Positions 25,016 through 34,978 of a DNA stretch of 64,000 bases are shown here, one piece after another (position 1 is the first letter of the stretch; every line of letters begins with the position of its first letter). The stretch lies in contig NZ_SADE01000003.1 of NCBI RefSeq assembly GCF_004005845.1, positions 372,001 to 436,000 of the forward strand, written 5' to 3'. The stretch is from Hwanghaeella grinnelliae. GTDB taxonomy: Bacteria > Pseudomonadota > Alphaproteobacteria > UBA8366 > Aestuariispiraceae. Under the pieces are notes generated by a model that was given only the letters and a program-made list of their open reading frames with translations, was not told where the DNA came from and ran no database searches. Position numbers and translations under genes: made by a program.

Positions 25016-26515
25016 TCAGTCGTTGGTCGGGAAGGCGAGCTGGGCGCCTTCCTTGATGCCCGACGGCCAGCGCGCGGAGATCGTCTTCATCTTGGTGAAG
25101 AAGCGGATCGATTCCGGCCCGTGCATCTGGGTATCGCCGAATTTGGACCGCTTGGCGCCGCCGAAATTGTGGAAGGCCATCGGAACCGGGATCGGAACGT
25201 TGACGCCGACCATGCCGATATCGACCGAATTGGCGAAGTGGCGGGCGGTGTCGCCGTCACGGGTGAAGACCGCGACGCCGTTGCCGTATTCGTGGTCGTT
25301 GACCATGGTAACCGCGTCTTCATAGGTCGACGGCGTCATGACGCTGAGGACCGGGCCGAAGATTTCGGTCTTGTAGATATCCATGTCGGTGGTGACGTTG
25401 TTGAAAAGCGTGCTGCCAACGAAATAACCGTTCTCGTAGCCCTGCATGCGGGCGCCGCGGCCGTCGACCAACAGGTCCGCGCCTTCCTCGACACCCCGGG
25501 TGATGAGGTTTTCAACGCGCTGCTGGGCCTGGGCCGTGATCAGCGGGTTGATGTCTGCGCCCGGATCGTCGAACGGGCCGATCTTCAGGGCTTCTACACG
25601 CGGTGTCAGCTTTTCGATCAACGCATCCGCCGTGCCCTGCCCGACCGGAACGGCGACCGAAATCGCCATGCAGCGTTCGCCCGCGGACCCGTAACCGGCG
25701 CCGATCAGCGCATCGACGGCCTGGTCCATATCCGCATCCGGCATGATGACCATGTGGTTCTTGGCGCCGCAGAAGGCCTGAACCCGTTTATTGTTCGCGC
25801 AACCGGTTTGATAGACGTATTCACCGACGCCGGTGGACCCGACGAAGCTGATCGCCGGAACGTCTTCGTGATGCAGCAGTGAATCGACCGCTTCCTTGTC
25901 GCCATGCACGACGTTCCAGACGCCGTCCGGCAGGCCCGCTTCTTTCCACAATTCAGCCAGGAACATCGGTGCGGCCGGGTCGCGTTCGGAGCATTTGTTG
26001 ATATAGGCGTTGCCGCAGGCAATGGCCGGCGCGCCCATCCATAACGGGATCATGACCGGGAAGTTGAACGGCGTGATGCCGCCGACGACGCCGATCGGCT
26101 CACGGATCGAGAACAGGTCGATTTCGCCGCCGATATTGGAGTTGAACTCGCCCTTGATCAGATGCGGGATACCGCAGGCGAATTCTGTCACATCGATACC
26201 GCGGGAAATTTCACCCTTGGCGTCCGCGATCGTCTTGCCGTGTTCGCGGCCGACCAATTCAGCCAGCTTATCCGTGTTCGCGACCAGCAATTCGCGGAAC
26301 TTGAACAGGACCGCCGCGCGTTTGGGAACTGCCGTCTTGCCCCAGATCTCGGCCGCTTCCTGCGCGACCTTCACCGCTTCGTCCATATCCGCCTTCGAGG
26401 CGTAGGGAAGCTTGCCGATGACCTCGCCCGTCGCCGGGTTGAAGACATCGCCGAACCGGCCGCTGGTGCCTTCGACGCGTTTTCCGCCAATCCAATGGTG
26501 TAGCTGTTCCGCCAT
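25016..26515 (-). CDS. mmsA: Methylmalonate-semialdehyde dehydrogenase (CoA-acylating)
   Basis: The 499-residue product has MmsA length and signature. HHWIGGKRVEGTSGR starts it, PIGVVGGITPFNFPVMIPLW is the family-typical block, and the catalytic Cys lies in YGSAGERCMAIS. The C-terminus VNVPIPVPMAFHNFGGAKRS is the MmsA form of the tail. The enzyme oxidises methylmalonate or malonate semialdehyde to propionyl-CoA or acetyl-CoA with CoA and NAD, in valine, inositol, thymine or beta-alanine breakdown. It stands alone here, without other valine pathway genes. It is convergent with the LysE gene. Confidence 0.95.
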   Translation of the reverse strand: MAEQLHHWIGGKRVEGTSGRFGDVFNPATGEVIGKLPYASKADMDEAVKVAQEAAEIWGKTAVPKRAAVLFKFRELLVANTDKLAELVGREHGKTIADAKGEISRGIDVTEFACGIPHLIKGEFNSNIGGEIDLFSIREPIGVVGGITPFNFPVMIPLWMGAPAIACGNAYINKCSERDPAAPMFLAELWKEAGLPDGVWNVVHGDKEAVDSLLHHEDVPAISFVGSTGVGEYVYQTGCANNKRVQAFCGAKNHMVIMPDADMDQAVDALIGAGYGSAGERCMAISVAVPVGQGTADALIEKLTPRVEALKIGPFDDPGADINPLITAQAQQRVENLITRGVEEGADLLVDGRGARMQGYENGYFVGSTLFNNVTTDMDIYKTEIFGPVLSVMTPSTYEDAVTMVNDHEYGNGVAVFTRDGDTARHFANSVDIGMVGVNVPIPVPMAFHNFGGAKRSKFGDTQMHGPESIRFFTKMKTISARWPSGIKEGAQLAFPTND

Positions 26516-26626
26516 GATATACGCCGCGCCTTTGGCGCGCCCCTCCTGCAGTTGATGTTTTTTCGACAGTTGACCGCGTTTTAGGGCATCCCCTTAAACG
26601 CGGCAAGACAGGGGCGGCGTTTCGAC

Positions 26627-27685
26627 CTAATCCTCGCCGTCCTCTTCACCGAAATCGGCGTCATCGAAGTCTTCTTCGTCCTGCCCCGGTTCGACAATGC
26701 CGGCGCCGCGCCGTTCCGCCCGCGGGGTGCGGCCGAACATGTCACGGTAACATTTGGAAAAGTGCGATGCGCTGGTGAACCCACTGGCGAATGCAACCTC
26801 GGTCACCGGCATGGTCGTCTGTGTCAGAAGCGTACGGGCGCGGTTTAGGCGCAGTTTCAGGTAATAGCGCGCCGGGCTGGTGTTCAGATAACGCCGGAAC
26901 AGGCGTTCCAACTGACGCCGGGACAGGCCGACACGATCGGCGATTTCGTCCCGCGACAGCGCCTCCTCCGTATTTTTCTCCATTTCGGAGATCGCCTTGA
27001 TCAACTTCGGGTGAGAAATCCGAAGGCGCGCCTGCAGCGGCAGGCGTTGATCGTCGTCGCCTTCGCGAATCCGCTCATGCATGAACTGCTCGGAAACGCT
27101 GGCCGCCAATTCCGGGCCGGCGACGCGCGTGATCTCGCGCATCATCATGTCCAAGCTGGCGACACCGCCGGCACAGGTAAACCGGTCGCGATCCACTTCG
27201 AACAATTCGGCGCGGACGTCGAGATCCGGGAATTCTTCAGCGAAACTGTCCAGGCTGTGCCAATGGATTGTGCAGCGATAGCCGCCCAACAACCCGGCCC
27301 GCGCCAAGACATGCGCGCCGGTACAGATCGCACCGACATGGCCGCCTTCGCGCGCCCAGCGGCGCAGCCAGGCAAAGGTCGGGGCATCGTGGTAAAGATG
27401 CGCGTCCATGCCGCTGCAAACCATGACATTGGCGGGACGCGTGATGTCGTGCATCGCCGTATCCGCAGTCACGGAAAGACCGTTGGAGGCGACGACCGGC
27501 TGCCCGTCGCGGCTGATCGTATACCATTCGAACAGGGTTTCGCCCGACAGCCAATTGGCGAGCCGCATGGGTTCGACGACGCAGGTAAATGCAATCATCG
27601 AAAAATTAGGCACCAAAAAAAGACCGATCCGTGCCGGGCCTTTCGAATCCTGGCGCTTGAACATCATCGCGTCGTTCGACTGCAT
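26627..27685 (-). CDS. GlxA-family AraC-type regulator (GbdR-like), probable regulator of soxBDAG
   Basis: The product has a DJ-1/PfpI-like domain (about residues 15-190, with the elbow Cys in GAICTGAHVLARAGLLGG) followed by an AraC helix-turn-helix pair. The latter shows DRVGLSRRQLERLFRRYL and VTEVAFASGFTSASHFSKCY. The C-terminal tail is acidic. GbdR, the glycine-betaine/dimethylglycine regulator of Pseudomonas that controls sarcosine oxidase genes, has the same architecture. The gene is divergent from soxBDAG, which supports that role. The start is set at an ATG at 27685; a GTG at 27700 is possible. The ligand is inferred, not shown. Confidence 0.88.
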   Translation of the reverse strand: MQSNDAMMFKRQDSKGPARIGLFLVPNFSMIAFTCVVEPMRLANWLSGETLFEWYTISRDGQPVVASNGLSVTADTAMHDITRPANVMVCSGMDAHLYHDAPTFAWLRRWAREGGHVGAICTGAHVLARAGLLGGYRCTIHWHSLDSFAEEFPDLDVRAELFEVDRDRFTCAGGVASLDMMMREITRVAGPELAASVSEQFMHERIREGDDDQRLPLQARLRISHPKLIKAISEMEKNTEEALSRDEIADRVGLSRRQLERLFRRYLNTSPARYYLKLRLNRARTLLTQTTMPVTEVAFASGFTSASHFSKCYRDMFGRTPRAERRGAGIVEPGQDEEDFDDADFGEEDGED

Positions 27686-27989
27686 ATGAGCCAACTCCAC
27701 CCCGCCGGTTTACCCTGTTCTTACCCGGCGGATACCGCAATCGGGTTGCATTAATTGATCCATTTCCAAGGCTATAGCGGGGTTGTCAAGCATATTGCCA
27801 TCAACGCAAATGCGATGTCGCCGCACCGCGCATTCCTGTCGCCATGAAGGAAGGGAGAAACACCCGCTTGCATACATGGTGCGCGCTGCGACGGTTCATC
27901 CGCTTGCGCGACGGCATGCGTGCCGCCACCATTCGGTTCCGGCCTGGTCGGTCGGCCCTACTCACCACCATCGCGTCGGGAGCGCGTCG
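27686..27989. promoter_or_regulatory. Divergent regulatory region between gbdR-like and soxB
   Basis: About 300 bases separate the regulator and soxB starts. It contains an AT-rich patch around 27745-27780 with a TATAGC -10-like hexamer, but I cannot place a convincing -35. A long open frame on the plus strand is in phase with soxB but lacks coding character. AraC-type binding sites are expected here; none can be identified by eye. Confidence 0.45.
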
Positions 27990-29234
27990 ATGTCGAAATA
28001 CTCCATATTCAGTTTGATCAGGAATGCCGGTTCCTATCACGAGAACTGGCAGCGCGCTTGGCGCAGCCCCGATCCCCAACCGGAATATGAGGTCGTCATT
28101 ATCGGCGGCGGCGGACATGGTTTGGCGACCGCCTATTATCTGGCCAAGGAATGCGGCATCCGCCGCGTGGCCGTCATCGAAAAAGGGTGGCTCGGCGGCG
28201 GCAATACCGGCCGGAACACGACCATCGTGCGGTCCAACTATCTGTTGGACGAATCAGCCGGGATCTACGAGCATTCCGTGAAGCTTTGGGAAGGGTTGAG
28301 CCAGGAGCTCAACTTCAACGTCATGTTTTCCCAGCGCGGGCTGCTGCACCTTGCCCATAACGTCCACGACATGCAGGAAATCGGTCGGCGCGGCAACGCG
28401 ATCTGGCTGAACGGGATCGACAGCGAATTCCTGACCCCTGAACAGGTCAAGGAAATGGTGCCGCTGATGAATATCAACGGCCGCTATCCGGTCCTCGGCG
28501 CACTGCTGCAGCGACGCGGCGGCACGGCCCGCCACGACGCCGTCGCCTGGGGTTATGCCCGCGCGGCGGATGCGCTTGGCGTGGATATCATCCAGAATTG
28601 CGAAGTAACCGGTTTCGACATCAAGAACGGTGTCGTCCAGGGCGTGCGTACGACCCGCGGGGACATCAAGGCAAAGCGGGTCGGCGTGGTGACCGCCGGG
28701 CACTCCACCGTCATGGCGGATATGGCCGGCTTCCGCATGCCGCTGGAAAGCCTGCCGCTTCAGGCGATGGTTTCGGAACCGATCAAGCCCTGCATCGACA
28801 CGGTCATCATGTCGAACGCGGTGCATGTCTATGTCAGCCAGTCCGACAAGGGCGAACTGGTCGTCGGCGCCGGAACGGACGCTTATATCTCCTACGCACA
28901 GCGCGGCGGTTTCGACATGATGGAACATATCATGGGGCCGCTGGTGGAACTGTTCCCCTTCACCTCTCGGCTGCGGATGCTGCGGCAATGGGGCGGGATC
29001 GTCGATGTCACCGTCGACCGGTCCCCGATTCTGTCGAAGACGCCCGTCGAAGGACTGTACTTCAACTGCGGCTGGGGGACAGGCGGGTTCAAATGCACGC
29101 CCGGGTCCGGCCATGTTTTCGCCCATTCCATCGCGAATGGGGAAATGCACCCTATCGCGGCGCCGTTTTCCATCGACCGGTTCAACACCGGCGCCCTCAT
29201 CGACGAAGCGGCCGCCGCCGCCGTCGCCCACTGA
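27990..29234 (+). CDS. soxB: Sarcosine oxidase subunit beta
   Basis: The start at 27990 has GGGAG upstream; the product [14 protein letters not shown]... is 414 residues, standard for SoxB. The FAD-binding motif [18 protein letters not shown] lies near residues 35-52. H182 in [17 protein letters not shown] matches the histidine that carries the covalent FMN in heterotetrameric sarcosine oxidase. The C-terminus [20 protein letters not shown] is the family tail. The complex oxidatively demethylates sarcosine to glycine and passes the methyl group to tetrahydrofolate. It is the first gene of a complete soxBDAG operon. Confidence 0.97.
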   Translation: MSKYSIFSLIRNAGSYHENWQRAWRSPDPQPEYEVVIIGGGGHGLATAYYLAKECGIRRVAVIEKGWLGGGNTGRNTTIVRSNYLLDESAGIYEHSVKLWEGLSQELNFNVMFSQRGLLHLAHNVHDMQEIGRRGNAIWLNGIDSEFLTPEQVKEMVPLMNINGRYPVLGALLQRRGGTARHDAVAWGYARAADALGVDIIQNCEVTGFDIKNGVVQGVRTTRGDIKAKRVGVVTAGHSTVMADMAGFRMPLESLPLQAMVSEPIKPCIDTVIMSNAVHVYVSQSDKGELVVGAGTDAYISYAQRGGFDMMEHIMGPLVELFPFTSRLRMLRQWGGIVDVTVDRSPILSKTPVEGLYFNCGWGTGGFKCTPGSGHVFAHSIANGEMHPIAAPFSIDRFNTGALIDEAAAAAVAH

Positions 29235-29253
29235 TCAGGTAAGGAAAGAGAGC

Positions 29254-29592
29254 ATGTTGCAGATCACCTGTCCTTGGTGCGGCGAACGCGAAGGCATCGA
29301 ATTTCATTGTCACGGCGAAGCGCATATCGCCCGGCCCGAGAACTCAGCCGAGATGAGCGACGCGGAATGGGGCGATTACGTCTTCTTCCGCAAGAATCCG
29401 AAAGGCGTTCACTACGAGCGCTGGACGCATGACGCCGGTTGTCGACGATGGTTCAACGCCATCCGCCACACGGTCTCGGACGAATTCATCGCCGTCTACA
29501 AGCCGGGCGAAGCGATACCCGAACTGCCTGAAAAATACCGCGACCCAGCCTCGAATCGGACCGGCGCACCCCAAAGCAAAGAGACCAAGTGA
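29254..29592 (+). CDS. soxD: Sarcosine oxidase subunit delta
   Basis: The 112-residue subunit starts MLQITCPWCGEREGIEF after AAGGAAAGAG. The paired cysteines of CPWCG, the histidines nearby and the later Cys in HDAGCRRWFNAIR fit the zinc site of SoxD. WGDYVFFRKNPKGVHYERW is a family hallmark. The delta subunit is structural in the heterotetramer. Its stop overlaps the GTG start of soxA, so translation is coupled. Confidence 0.95.
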   Translation: MLQITCPWCGEREGIEFHCHGEAHIARPENSAEMSDAEWGDYVFFRKNPKGVHYERWTHDAGCRRWFNAIRHTVSDEFIAVYKPGEAIPELPEKYRDPASNRTGAPQSKETK

Positions 29593-32500
29593 CGATGGCG
29601 CAGAAAAACAGATTGCCGGACGGCGGCCGCATCGACCGAACGAAGCCGGTTCGCTTCCAGTTCAACGGCAAACGCTATGATGGGTTCTCGGGCGACACCT
29701 TGGCCGCAGCCTTGCTGGCGAACGGTGTTTCGCTGGTCGGGCGCAGCTTCAAATATCACCGGCCGCGCGGCATCATGACCGCCGGTTCCGAAGAGCCGAA
29801 CGCATTGGTCCAACTGGGCACAGGCGCGCGGACGGAACCGAATATCCGCGCTACCCAAGCCGAACTATTCGACGGGCTTTCCGCCGACAGCCAGAACTGC
29901 TGGCCATCCGTCGGTTTCGACATCGGCGCGATCAATTCGGTGATGTCGAAATATCTGCCGGCCGGTTTCTACTACAAGACCTTCATGTGGCCGGCCTCGC
30001 TTTGGATGACCTATGAGCATGTCATTCGGAATGCCGCCGGTCTGGGTAAGGGGCCGACGGAATCCGATCCGGATCGGTATGCCCAGCACCACACAGCCTG
30101 CGACGTGCTGATCGTCGGCGGGGGCCCGTCCGGCCTGGCCGCCGCGCTGGCAGCCGGCCGCAGCGGCGCCCGAACCATCCTGGTCGACGAACAGAGTGAA
30201 TTCGGCGGCTGGCTGTTGACCGACGACACGGAAATCGACGGCATGGCGCCGACCGACTGGGTCGCCAACACGGTCAAGGAATTGGCCGGACTGGACAACG
30301 TCACCCTGCTGCCGCGCACGACGGTTTCCGCCTATTTCGACCACAATTTCCTGACCGCCGCCCAACGCGTCACGGACCATCTGGGCCCGCAGGAAAACAC
30401 GAAGACGCCGCGTCAGCGGTTCTGGAAGATCCGCGCCAAGCAGGTTGTGCTGGCCCAGGGGTCGCTGGAACGGCCGATCGTCTTCGCGGATAACGACCGT
30501 CCCGGCGTAATGCTGGCCGGGGCGCTGCGCACCTATATCAACCGTTACGGCGTGCTGCCGGGGCGTGAGATCGTAGTCTTCACGAACAATGACAGCGCCT
30601 ATCGGACAGCGATCGACGCGAAGAACGCCGGTGCCGTGGTCCACCTTGTCGATTTGCGTCCGGACCCGGACAACCCGGTGGTCCATCAGGCACGCCAGGC
30701 CGGCATCCAGATTCACGAAGGATCGGCGGTTGTCGGCATCAAGGGCGCGAAAAGCATTCACGGCGTTGAAATCGCCCCGCTTTCCGAGGACGGCAAGTCC
30801 CTTGCCGGTCCTACCTTCGTCGTGTCCGCCTCCCTCGTCGCGATGTCGAGCGGCTGGAACCCATCGGTCCATCTGTTCAGCCAGTCGCGCGGGAAGCTAC
30901 GCTTCGACGACGCGCTGACCACGTTCGTTCCCGACCATACACCACAAAAGACGCGGTCCGCAGGCGCCTGCAACGGCACCTTCACGCTGGCGGGTTGTCT
31001 GGCGGAAGGCATGGAAGCCGGGGCCGCCGCGGCGAAGGACGCGGGCTTCGATAGCGCGATTGCAGGGCCGTCCCATGTGGTGAAGGAAGATGCGCCGGGT
31101 TCGATGCGCCAAGTCTGGACAGTCCCGACCGTCCACCCGCTGGGCAAGGGCACGCGCAAGCATTTCCTGGATCATCAGAACGATGTCACTGCTGCCGACG
31201 TACATTTGGCTGCGCGGGAAGGATATCTCTCAGTCGAGCACCTGAAACGCTACACCACGACCGGCATGGGTACCGACCAGGGCAAGACCTCCAACGTCAA
31301 CGCACTGGCGATCATGTCGGAAATCCGGTCCGCCTCCATCCCCGAGGTCGGCACAACGACTTTTCGTCCGCCCTATACGCCAACGACCTATGGCGCGATG
31401 GCGGGCCAAGGCGTGCAGGAACTGTTCGAACAGTATCGCGGCACGGCCATGCATGATTGGCACGTGAACAACGGCGCGGTGTTCGAGGATGTCGGCGACT
31501 GGAAACGCGCGCGATATTACCCCAAACCCGGCGAAGATATGGATGAAGCGGTCCGCCGGGAGTGCAAACAGGCGCGCGAAACGGTCGGCATCATGGACGC
31601 TTCCACATTGGGGAAGATCGACATCCAGGGCCCGGACGCGGCTAAGCTGTTGAATATGGTCTACACCAACGCCTGGAGCGCGCTGAAGCCGGGACGCGCC
31701 CGCTATGGCTTGATGCTGAACGAACACGGCATGGTTTTCGATGACGGGGTGACCACCTGCATCGGCGAAAACCATTATCACATGACGACCACCACCGGCG
31801 GTGCGGCCCGCGTGCTGAACTGGCTGGAAGAATGGCTGCAAACCGAATGGCCTGATATGGAGGTCTATTGCACCTCGGTCACCGAGGAATGGGCGGTCGC
31901 GACCCTGTCGGGCCCCAAGGCGCGTGAGGTAATGGAAGCGGTCGCGCCGAAAATGGCGCTCGATCCGCAAACCTTCCCCTTCATGGCGATGCAAGAAGGC
32001 GAAGTCGCGGGCCTGCCGGCACGGGTCTTCCGGATCAGCTTCACGGGCGACCTTTCATACGAAATCAACGTGCCGGCCCGTTATGGCATGGCCCTGTGGG
32101 AAGCCCTGATGGAAGCAGGCCGCCCGCATGGAATCGTGCCCTACGGCACGGAAACCATGCATGTGCTGCGCGCGGAAAAGGGATTCATCATCGTCGGCCA
32201 GGACTCGGACGGCACGGTGACACCCTATGACCTGGACATGGACTGGATCGTTTCCAAGAAGAAGGACGACTTCTTGGGTAAACGGTCCCTGACGCGCACA
32301 GATACAGCGCGTCCCGGCCGCAAGCAGTTGGTCGGCCTTCTGACGGAGGACCCGAATTTCGTCCTGCCGGAAGGTGCCCATCTGGTCAAAGAGGTGAAGC
32401 CGAAGCCGCCGATGGACACGATCGGCCATGTGACATCGAGCTATTTCAGTCCGAATGCGGGACGGTCGATCGCCTTGGCGCTGGTCAAGGACGGGCTGAA

Positions 32501-32609
32501 CCTGAAAGGCAGTTCCTTCCAAGTGCCCCTGATGTCGGGTCATGTGGAAACGGTGACGATCACCGATACGATATTCTTCGATAAGGAAGGGGAGCGGGCC
32601 CGTGGCTAA
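29589..32609 (+). CDS. soxA: Sarcosine oxidase subunit alpha
   Basis: The 1006-residue product fits SoxA. The N-terminal domain PVRFQFNGKRYDGFSGDTLA is Fer2_4-like, followed by an NAD-binding oxidoreductase domain with DVLIVGGGPSGLAAALAAGR (about 170-190). The C-terminal third (from about 610) is a GcvT-type folate domain with GIMDASTLGKIDIQGPDA and ISFTGDLSYEINVPA. Alpha carries NAD and the tetrahydrofolate-dependent methylene transfer site. The GTG start at 29589 is favoured by AAAGAGA five bases upstream; an ATG at 29595 is also possible. Confidence 0.96.
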   Translation: MTMAQKNRLPDGGRIDRTKPVRFQFNGKRYDGFSGDTLAAALLANGVSLVGRSFKYHRPRGIMTAGSEEPNALVQLGTGARTEPNIRATQAELFDGLSADSQNCWPSVGFDIGAINSVMSKYLPAGFYYKTFMWPASLWMTYEHVIRNAAGLGKGPTESDPDRYAQHHTACDVLIVGGGPSGLAAALAAGRSGARTILVDEQSEFGGWLLTDDTEIDGMAPTDWVANTVKELAGLDNVTLLPRTTVSAYFDHNFLTAAQRVTDHLGPQENTKTPRQRFWKIRAKQVVLAQGSLERPIVFADNDRPGVMLAGALRTYINRYGVLPGREIVVFTNNDSAYRTAIDAKNAGAVVHLVDLRPDPDNPVVHQARQAGIQIHEGSAVVGIKGAKSIHGVEIAPLSEDGKSLAGPTFVVSASLVAMSSGWNPSVHLFSQSRGKLRFDDALTTFVPDHTPQKTRSAGACNGTFTLAGCLAEGMEAGAAAAKDAGFDSAIAGPSHVVKEDAPGSMRQVWTVPTVHPLGKGTRKHFLDHQNDVTAADVHLAAREGYLSVEHLKRYTTTGMGTDQGKTSNVNALAIMSEIRSASIPEVGTTTFRPPYTPTTYGAMAGQGVQELFEQYRGTAMHDWHVNNGAVFEDVGDWKRARYYPKPGEDMDEAVRRECKQARETVGIMDASTLGKIDIQGPDAAKLLNMVYTNAWSALKPGRARYGLMLNEHGMVFDDGVTTCIGENHYHMTTTTGGAARVLNWLEEWLQTEWPDMEVYCTSVTEEWAVATLSGPKAREVMEAVAPKMALDPQTFPFMAMQEGEVAGLPARVFRISFTGDLSYEINVPARYGMALWEALMEAGRPHGIVPYGTETMHVLRAEKGFIIVGQDSDGTVTPYDLDMDWIVSKKKDDFLGKRSLTRTDTARPGRKQLVGLLTEDPNFVLPEGAHLVKEVKPKPPMDTIGHVTSSYFSPNAGRSIALALVKDGLNLKGSSFQVPLMSGHVETVTITDTIFFDKEGERARG

Positions 32610-33177
32610 CATCACCGCATTGGCGCGTTCGCCGCTGCATGGGCGCATGCCGTTCCAGGGGTCCCAGACGCAGATCGCCGAACGGCCCTTCATTGGAAAA
32701 TTGACCCTGCGGGGCAATGCCGAAGATACCGGTTTCGCGGCCGGTGTCGGTTCGATCCTTGGCGTCTCGCTTCCGACCGAACCCAATACGGTGACCGAAA
32801 CGGGGGTTTGCCAGATATCCTGGGTCGGCCCGGACGAATGGCTGATTTATACCGCGGACGGGGCCCAAAAGCCGTTGCAGGAACGGCTTAAAACGGCCTT
32901 GGAAGGTATTCATTCCGCCGTCGTCGATGTCAGCGATTATTACACGATCATCCGGATCAGCGGCACGCGCGCCCGCGACGTGCTGGCCAAGGGATGCCCA
33001 CTGGACCTGCATCCACGGGTCTTCAGACCCGGCCGATGCGCTGGAAGCCTGTTCCTGAAGGCGGCGATTCGCATCATTCAGATCGATGACACGCCGATCT
33101 ATGACCTTCAGGTCCGTTGGACCTTCGCGGAATATCTGTTCCAGCACCTCGTCCGTGGCGCGGAGGAATGGAATTAA
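32602..33177 (+). CDS. soxG: Sarcosine oxidase subunit gamma
   Basis: The 191-residue product starts with GTG at 32602, eight bases inside soxA, preceded by AAGGGGAG-like sequence in the soxA 3' end. ISWVGPDEWLIYTADG and VDVSDYYTIIRISGTRARDV are typical of SoxG, as is the final DLQVRWTFAEYLFQHL. The gamma subunit completes the heterotetramer and is GcvT-like in fold. It ends the operon; a weak terminator follows. Confidence 0.95.
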   Translation: MANITALARSPLHGRMPFQGSQTQIAERPFIGKLTLRGNAEDTGFAAGVGSILGVSLPTEPNTVTETGVCQISWVGPDEWLIYTADGAQKPLQERLKTALEGIHSAVVDVSDYYTIIRISGTRARDVLAKGCPLDLHPRVFRPGRCAGSLFLKAAIRIIQIDDTPIYDLQVRWTFAEYLFQHLVRGAEEWN

Positions 33178-33216
33178 GCTGAACGGCCCTGGAAAGCGGG
33201 TAATTCGGCTTTTATT
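33177..33216 (+). terminator. Probable weak terminator after soxG
   Basis: AGCTGAA and TTCGGCT form a 7-bp stem with one G-U pair, with a further CCC/GGG pairing inside, followed by TTTTATT. It begins at the soxG stop codon and overlaps the end of the convergent gene. Confidence 0.5.
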
Positions 33217-33811
33217 CCGCGGGCAGCGGCTTCGGCGTGTTGTAACAGGCCGACAATTCCGAGATGTAGTCCTTCATACCCAGAAGGATGAAGCTGTAAT
33301 AGTGGTTCTGCTTCCGCGTGTCGCGAATGCGGACCAAGGCGACCTTGCCGTTCAGAAAGTCGTGCACCACGGTCAGATAGATGTTCCGGTCCCAGTCCAG
33401 ATAGTCTGGATTGATCGCGTTCGACCCGGGGGAAAAAGGCGGTGGTTGCGGTCCGAACCGCTCCTCATAGTCGTCGGGATACCGGACGAAGAATGACCCG
33501 GTCTTTCCGCTTCCTTTGGCCAAAAACCAGTGGACCTGTTCGTCGCCGTCATCGACCAGATAGGTGACCCTGAACGGTTCAGTCGCCTTGCCGATGACCT
33601 CTTTATGCGCGATCAGAATCTGCGGCGCGGCCTTGTCGGAATCGCATAGAAAAAACAGGCGGGCCTTGCCGTCATCGGAGGTCAGCGCGATGCCCTTTAG
33701 TTGACTGCCGTCTTCCTTGTCCTTGCCGCCGACCTTGGACCAGCCTGCCGAGGCATCCGCTGCAAAGCCGGCCAGCAATAGAAACAAACCCAAGACGGTG
33801 AGAATTCTCAT
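33212..33811 (-). CDS. Exported protein of unknown function
   Basis: The start at 33811 has AAGG upstream and gives MRILTVLGLFLLLAGFAADA, a clean Sec signal ending ASA before GWSKVGGKD. An ATG at 33826 would add MERRP. The ~175-residue mature part is polar, with KARLFFLCDSDKAAPQIL and EPFRVTYLVDDGDEQVHWFL, a pattern seen in periplasmic beta-rich proteins of unknown role. I cannot assign a family. It is convergent with soxG and is followed upstream by a spacer shared with the cyclophilin gene. Confidence 0.7.
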   Translation of the reverse strand: MRILTVLGLFLLLAGFAADASAGWSKVGGKDKEDGSQLKGIALTSDDGKARLFFLCDSDKAAPQILIAHKEVIGKATEPFRVTYLVDDGDEQVHWFLAKGSGKTGSFFVRYPDDYEERFGPQPPPFSPGSNAINPDYLDWDRNIYLTVVHDFLNGKVALVRIRDTRKQNHYYSFILLGMKDYISELSACYNTPKPLPAE

Positions 33812-34055
33812 CGGCCTTCGTTCCATCGTTTCGAGTGTTCCCCCCGGAAATCGACAATCAATCTCCGTAAAGCAATGCCGGCCTGTGTTCAATTCCAACC
33901 CGTTCGGGTCCCTGGCCTGCCGACATATGCAAGAACCCCGATTGACGCACCGTTCACGGCGTTTATGGTGCCGCCCCACGCCGAGCCCGCACACGGCCGC
34001 GGCATCGAAAACCATCGCCCAAAAGGGCAGATGAACGTCAGACCGGAGAACAGAC

Positions 34056-34637
34056 ATGACGCACACCCCCCGCTTCCGAACCGTTACCCGTCGCCTGATG
34101 GCTTCCGTATGTCTCGGCCTGGGGCTGGTCATGTCCGCGGATGGCGGCACGGCGCAGACGCTCGACCCGGAAAACACCCTCTACATGGACCTTGAATATG
34201 GCCGCGTGGTGATCGAATTGCGGCCCGATTTGGCGCCGAACCACGTCGCGCGGATCAAGGAACTGACCCGTGAAGGCTTTTACGATGGCGTCGTCTTCCA
34301 CCGCGTCATCGAAGGCTTCATGGCGCAGACCGGCGATCCGACCGGCACCGGCGCCGGTGGGTCCGGTCAGAAACTGGACGCGGAGTTCAGCCTGGAACCG
34401 CATGTCCGCGGCACGGTTTCCATGGCACGCGCACAAAGCCCGAACAGCGCCGACAGCCAGTTCTTCATTGTCTTCAAGGAATCCGAATGGCTGAACGGCC
34501 AGTATACGGTCTGGGGCAATGTCGTCGAAGGCATGGAATATATCGACCAGATCAAAAAGGGCCCGCTGCCGTCGGGCATGGTCGACGAGCCCGACACGCT
34601 TATCCGCATGCAGGTTGCCGCCGACGCCAAGGAATAA
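34056..34637 (+). CDS. Peptidylprolyl isomerase, exported cyclophilin type
   Basis: The 193-residue product has a signal-like N-terminus ([20 protein letters not shown]) and a cyclophilin domain from about residue 37. [20 protein letters not shown] contains the active-site Arg and Phe; [30 protein letters not shown] and WNGQYTVWG-like [15 protein letters not shown] follow. It catalyses cis-trans isomerisation of prolyl bonds, here probably in the periplasm. A typical PpiA/cyclophilin A lacks the leader, so this resembles the exported form. Confidence 0.92.
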   Translation: MTHTPRFRTVTRRLMASVCLGLGLVMSADGGTAQTLDPENTLYMDLEYGRVVIELRPDLAPNHVARIKELTREGFYDGVVFHRVIEGFMAQTGDPTGTGAGGSGQKLDAEFSLEPHVRGTVSMARAQSPNSADSQFFIVFKESEWLNGQYTVWGNVVEGMEYIDQIKKGPLPSGMVDEPDTLIRMQVAADAKE

Positions 34638-34687
34638 CGGAGCACCGCCAGCCCGTTAACGGGCCGGTTGATCCGCTGATCCAATCT

Positions 34688-34723
34688 AAAAGGCGCATCC
34701 CTGGAAACGGGGATGCGCCTTTT
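34688..34723 (+). terminator. Intrinsic terminator after the cyclophilin gene
   Basis: AAAAGGCGCATCCC and GGGATGCGCCTTTT form a long stem around a short GGAAAC-type loop and end in a T-run. It lies 50 bases after the stop. Confidence 0.9.
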
Positions 34724-34978
34724 CTATTCCGGCCGGCCCAGGGCAATGCCTGAACGGTCGGCGACACCGGGGCGTGGCAGACCGGGGCGTGGCGTGACCT
34801 GGCCCTAGTGCAAGGCGTGAGCAGGGCCGCGCGGGCGCCGCTTAAATATCAGTATATTTTTATATTAGCTCATGGTTTTATTTCATGCACCGTCCGGTTT
34901 ATCCGGAATTTCGGTTTTGCCCAACAGGTTGCAGGTAGGTCAAATCACTCGCCCGCGCCGTTTAGAAACGAGGGAAAG
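34724..34978. other. Spacer upstream of the chemoreceptor gene
   Basis: After the terminator the sequence repeats GGGGCGTGGC twice (around 34770-34795), then becomes AT-rich with TATATTTTTATATTAGC near 34850, the likely core promoter of the chemoreceptor gene. No small gene is seen. Confidence 0.4.
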
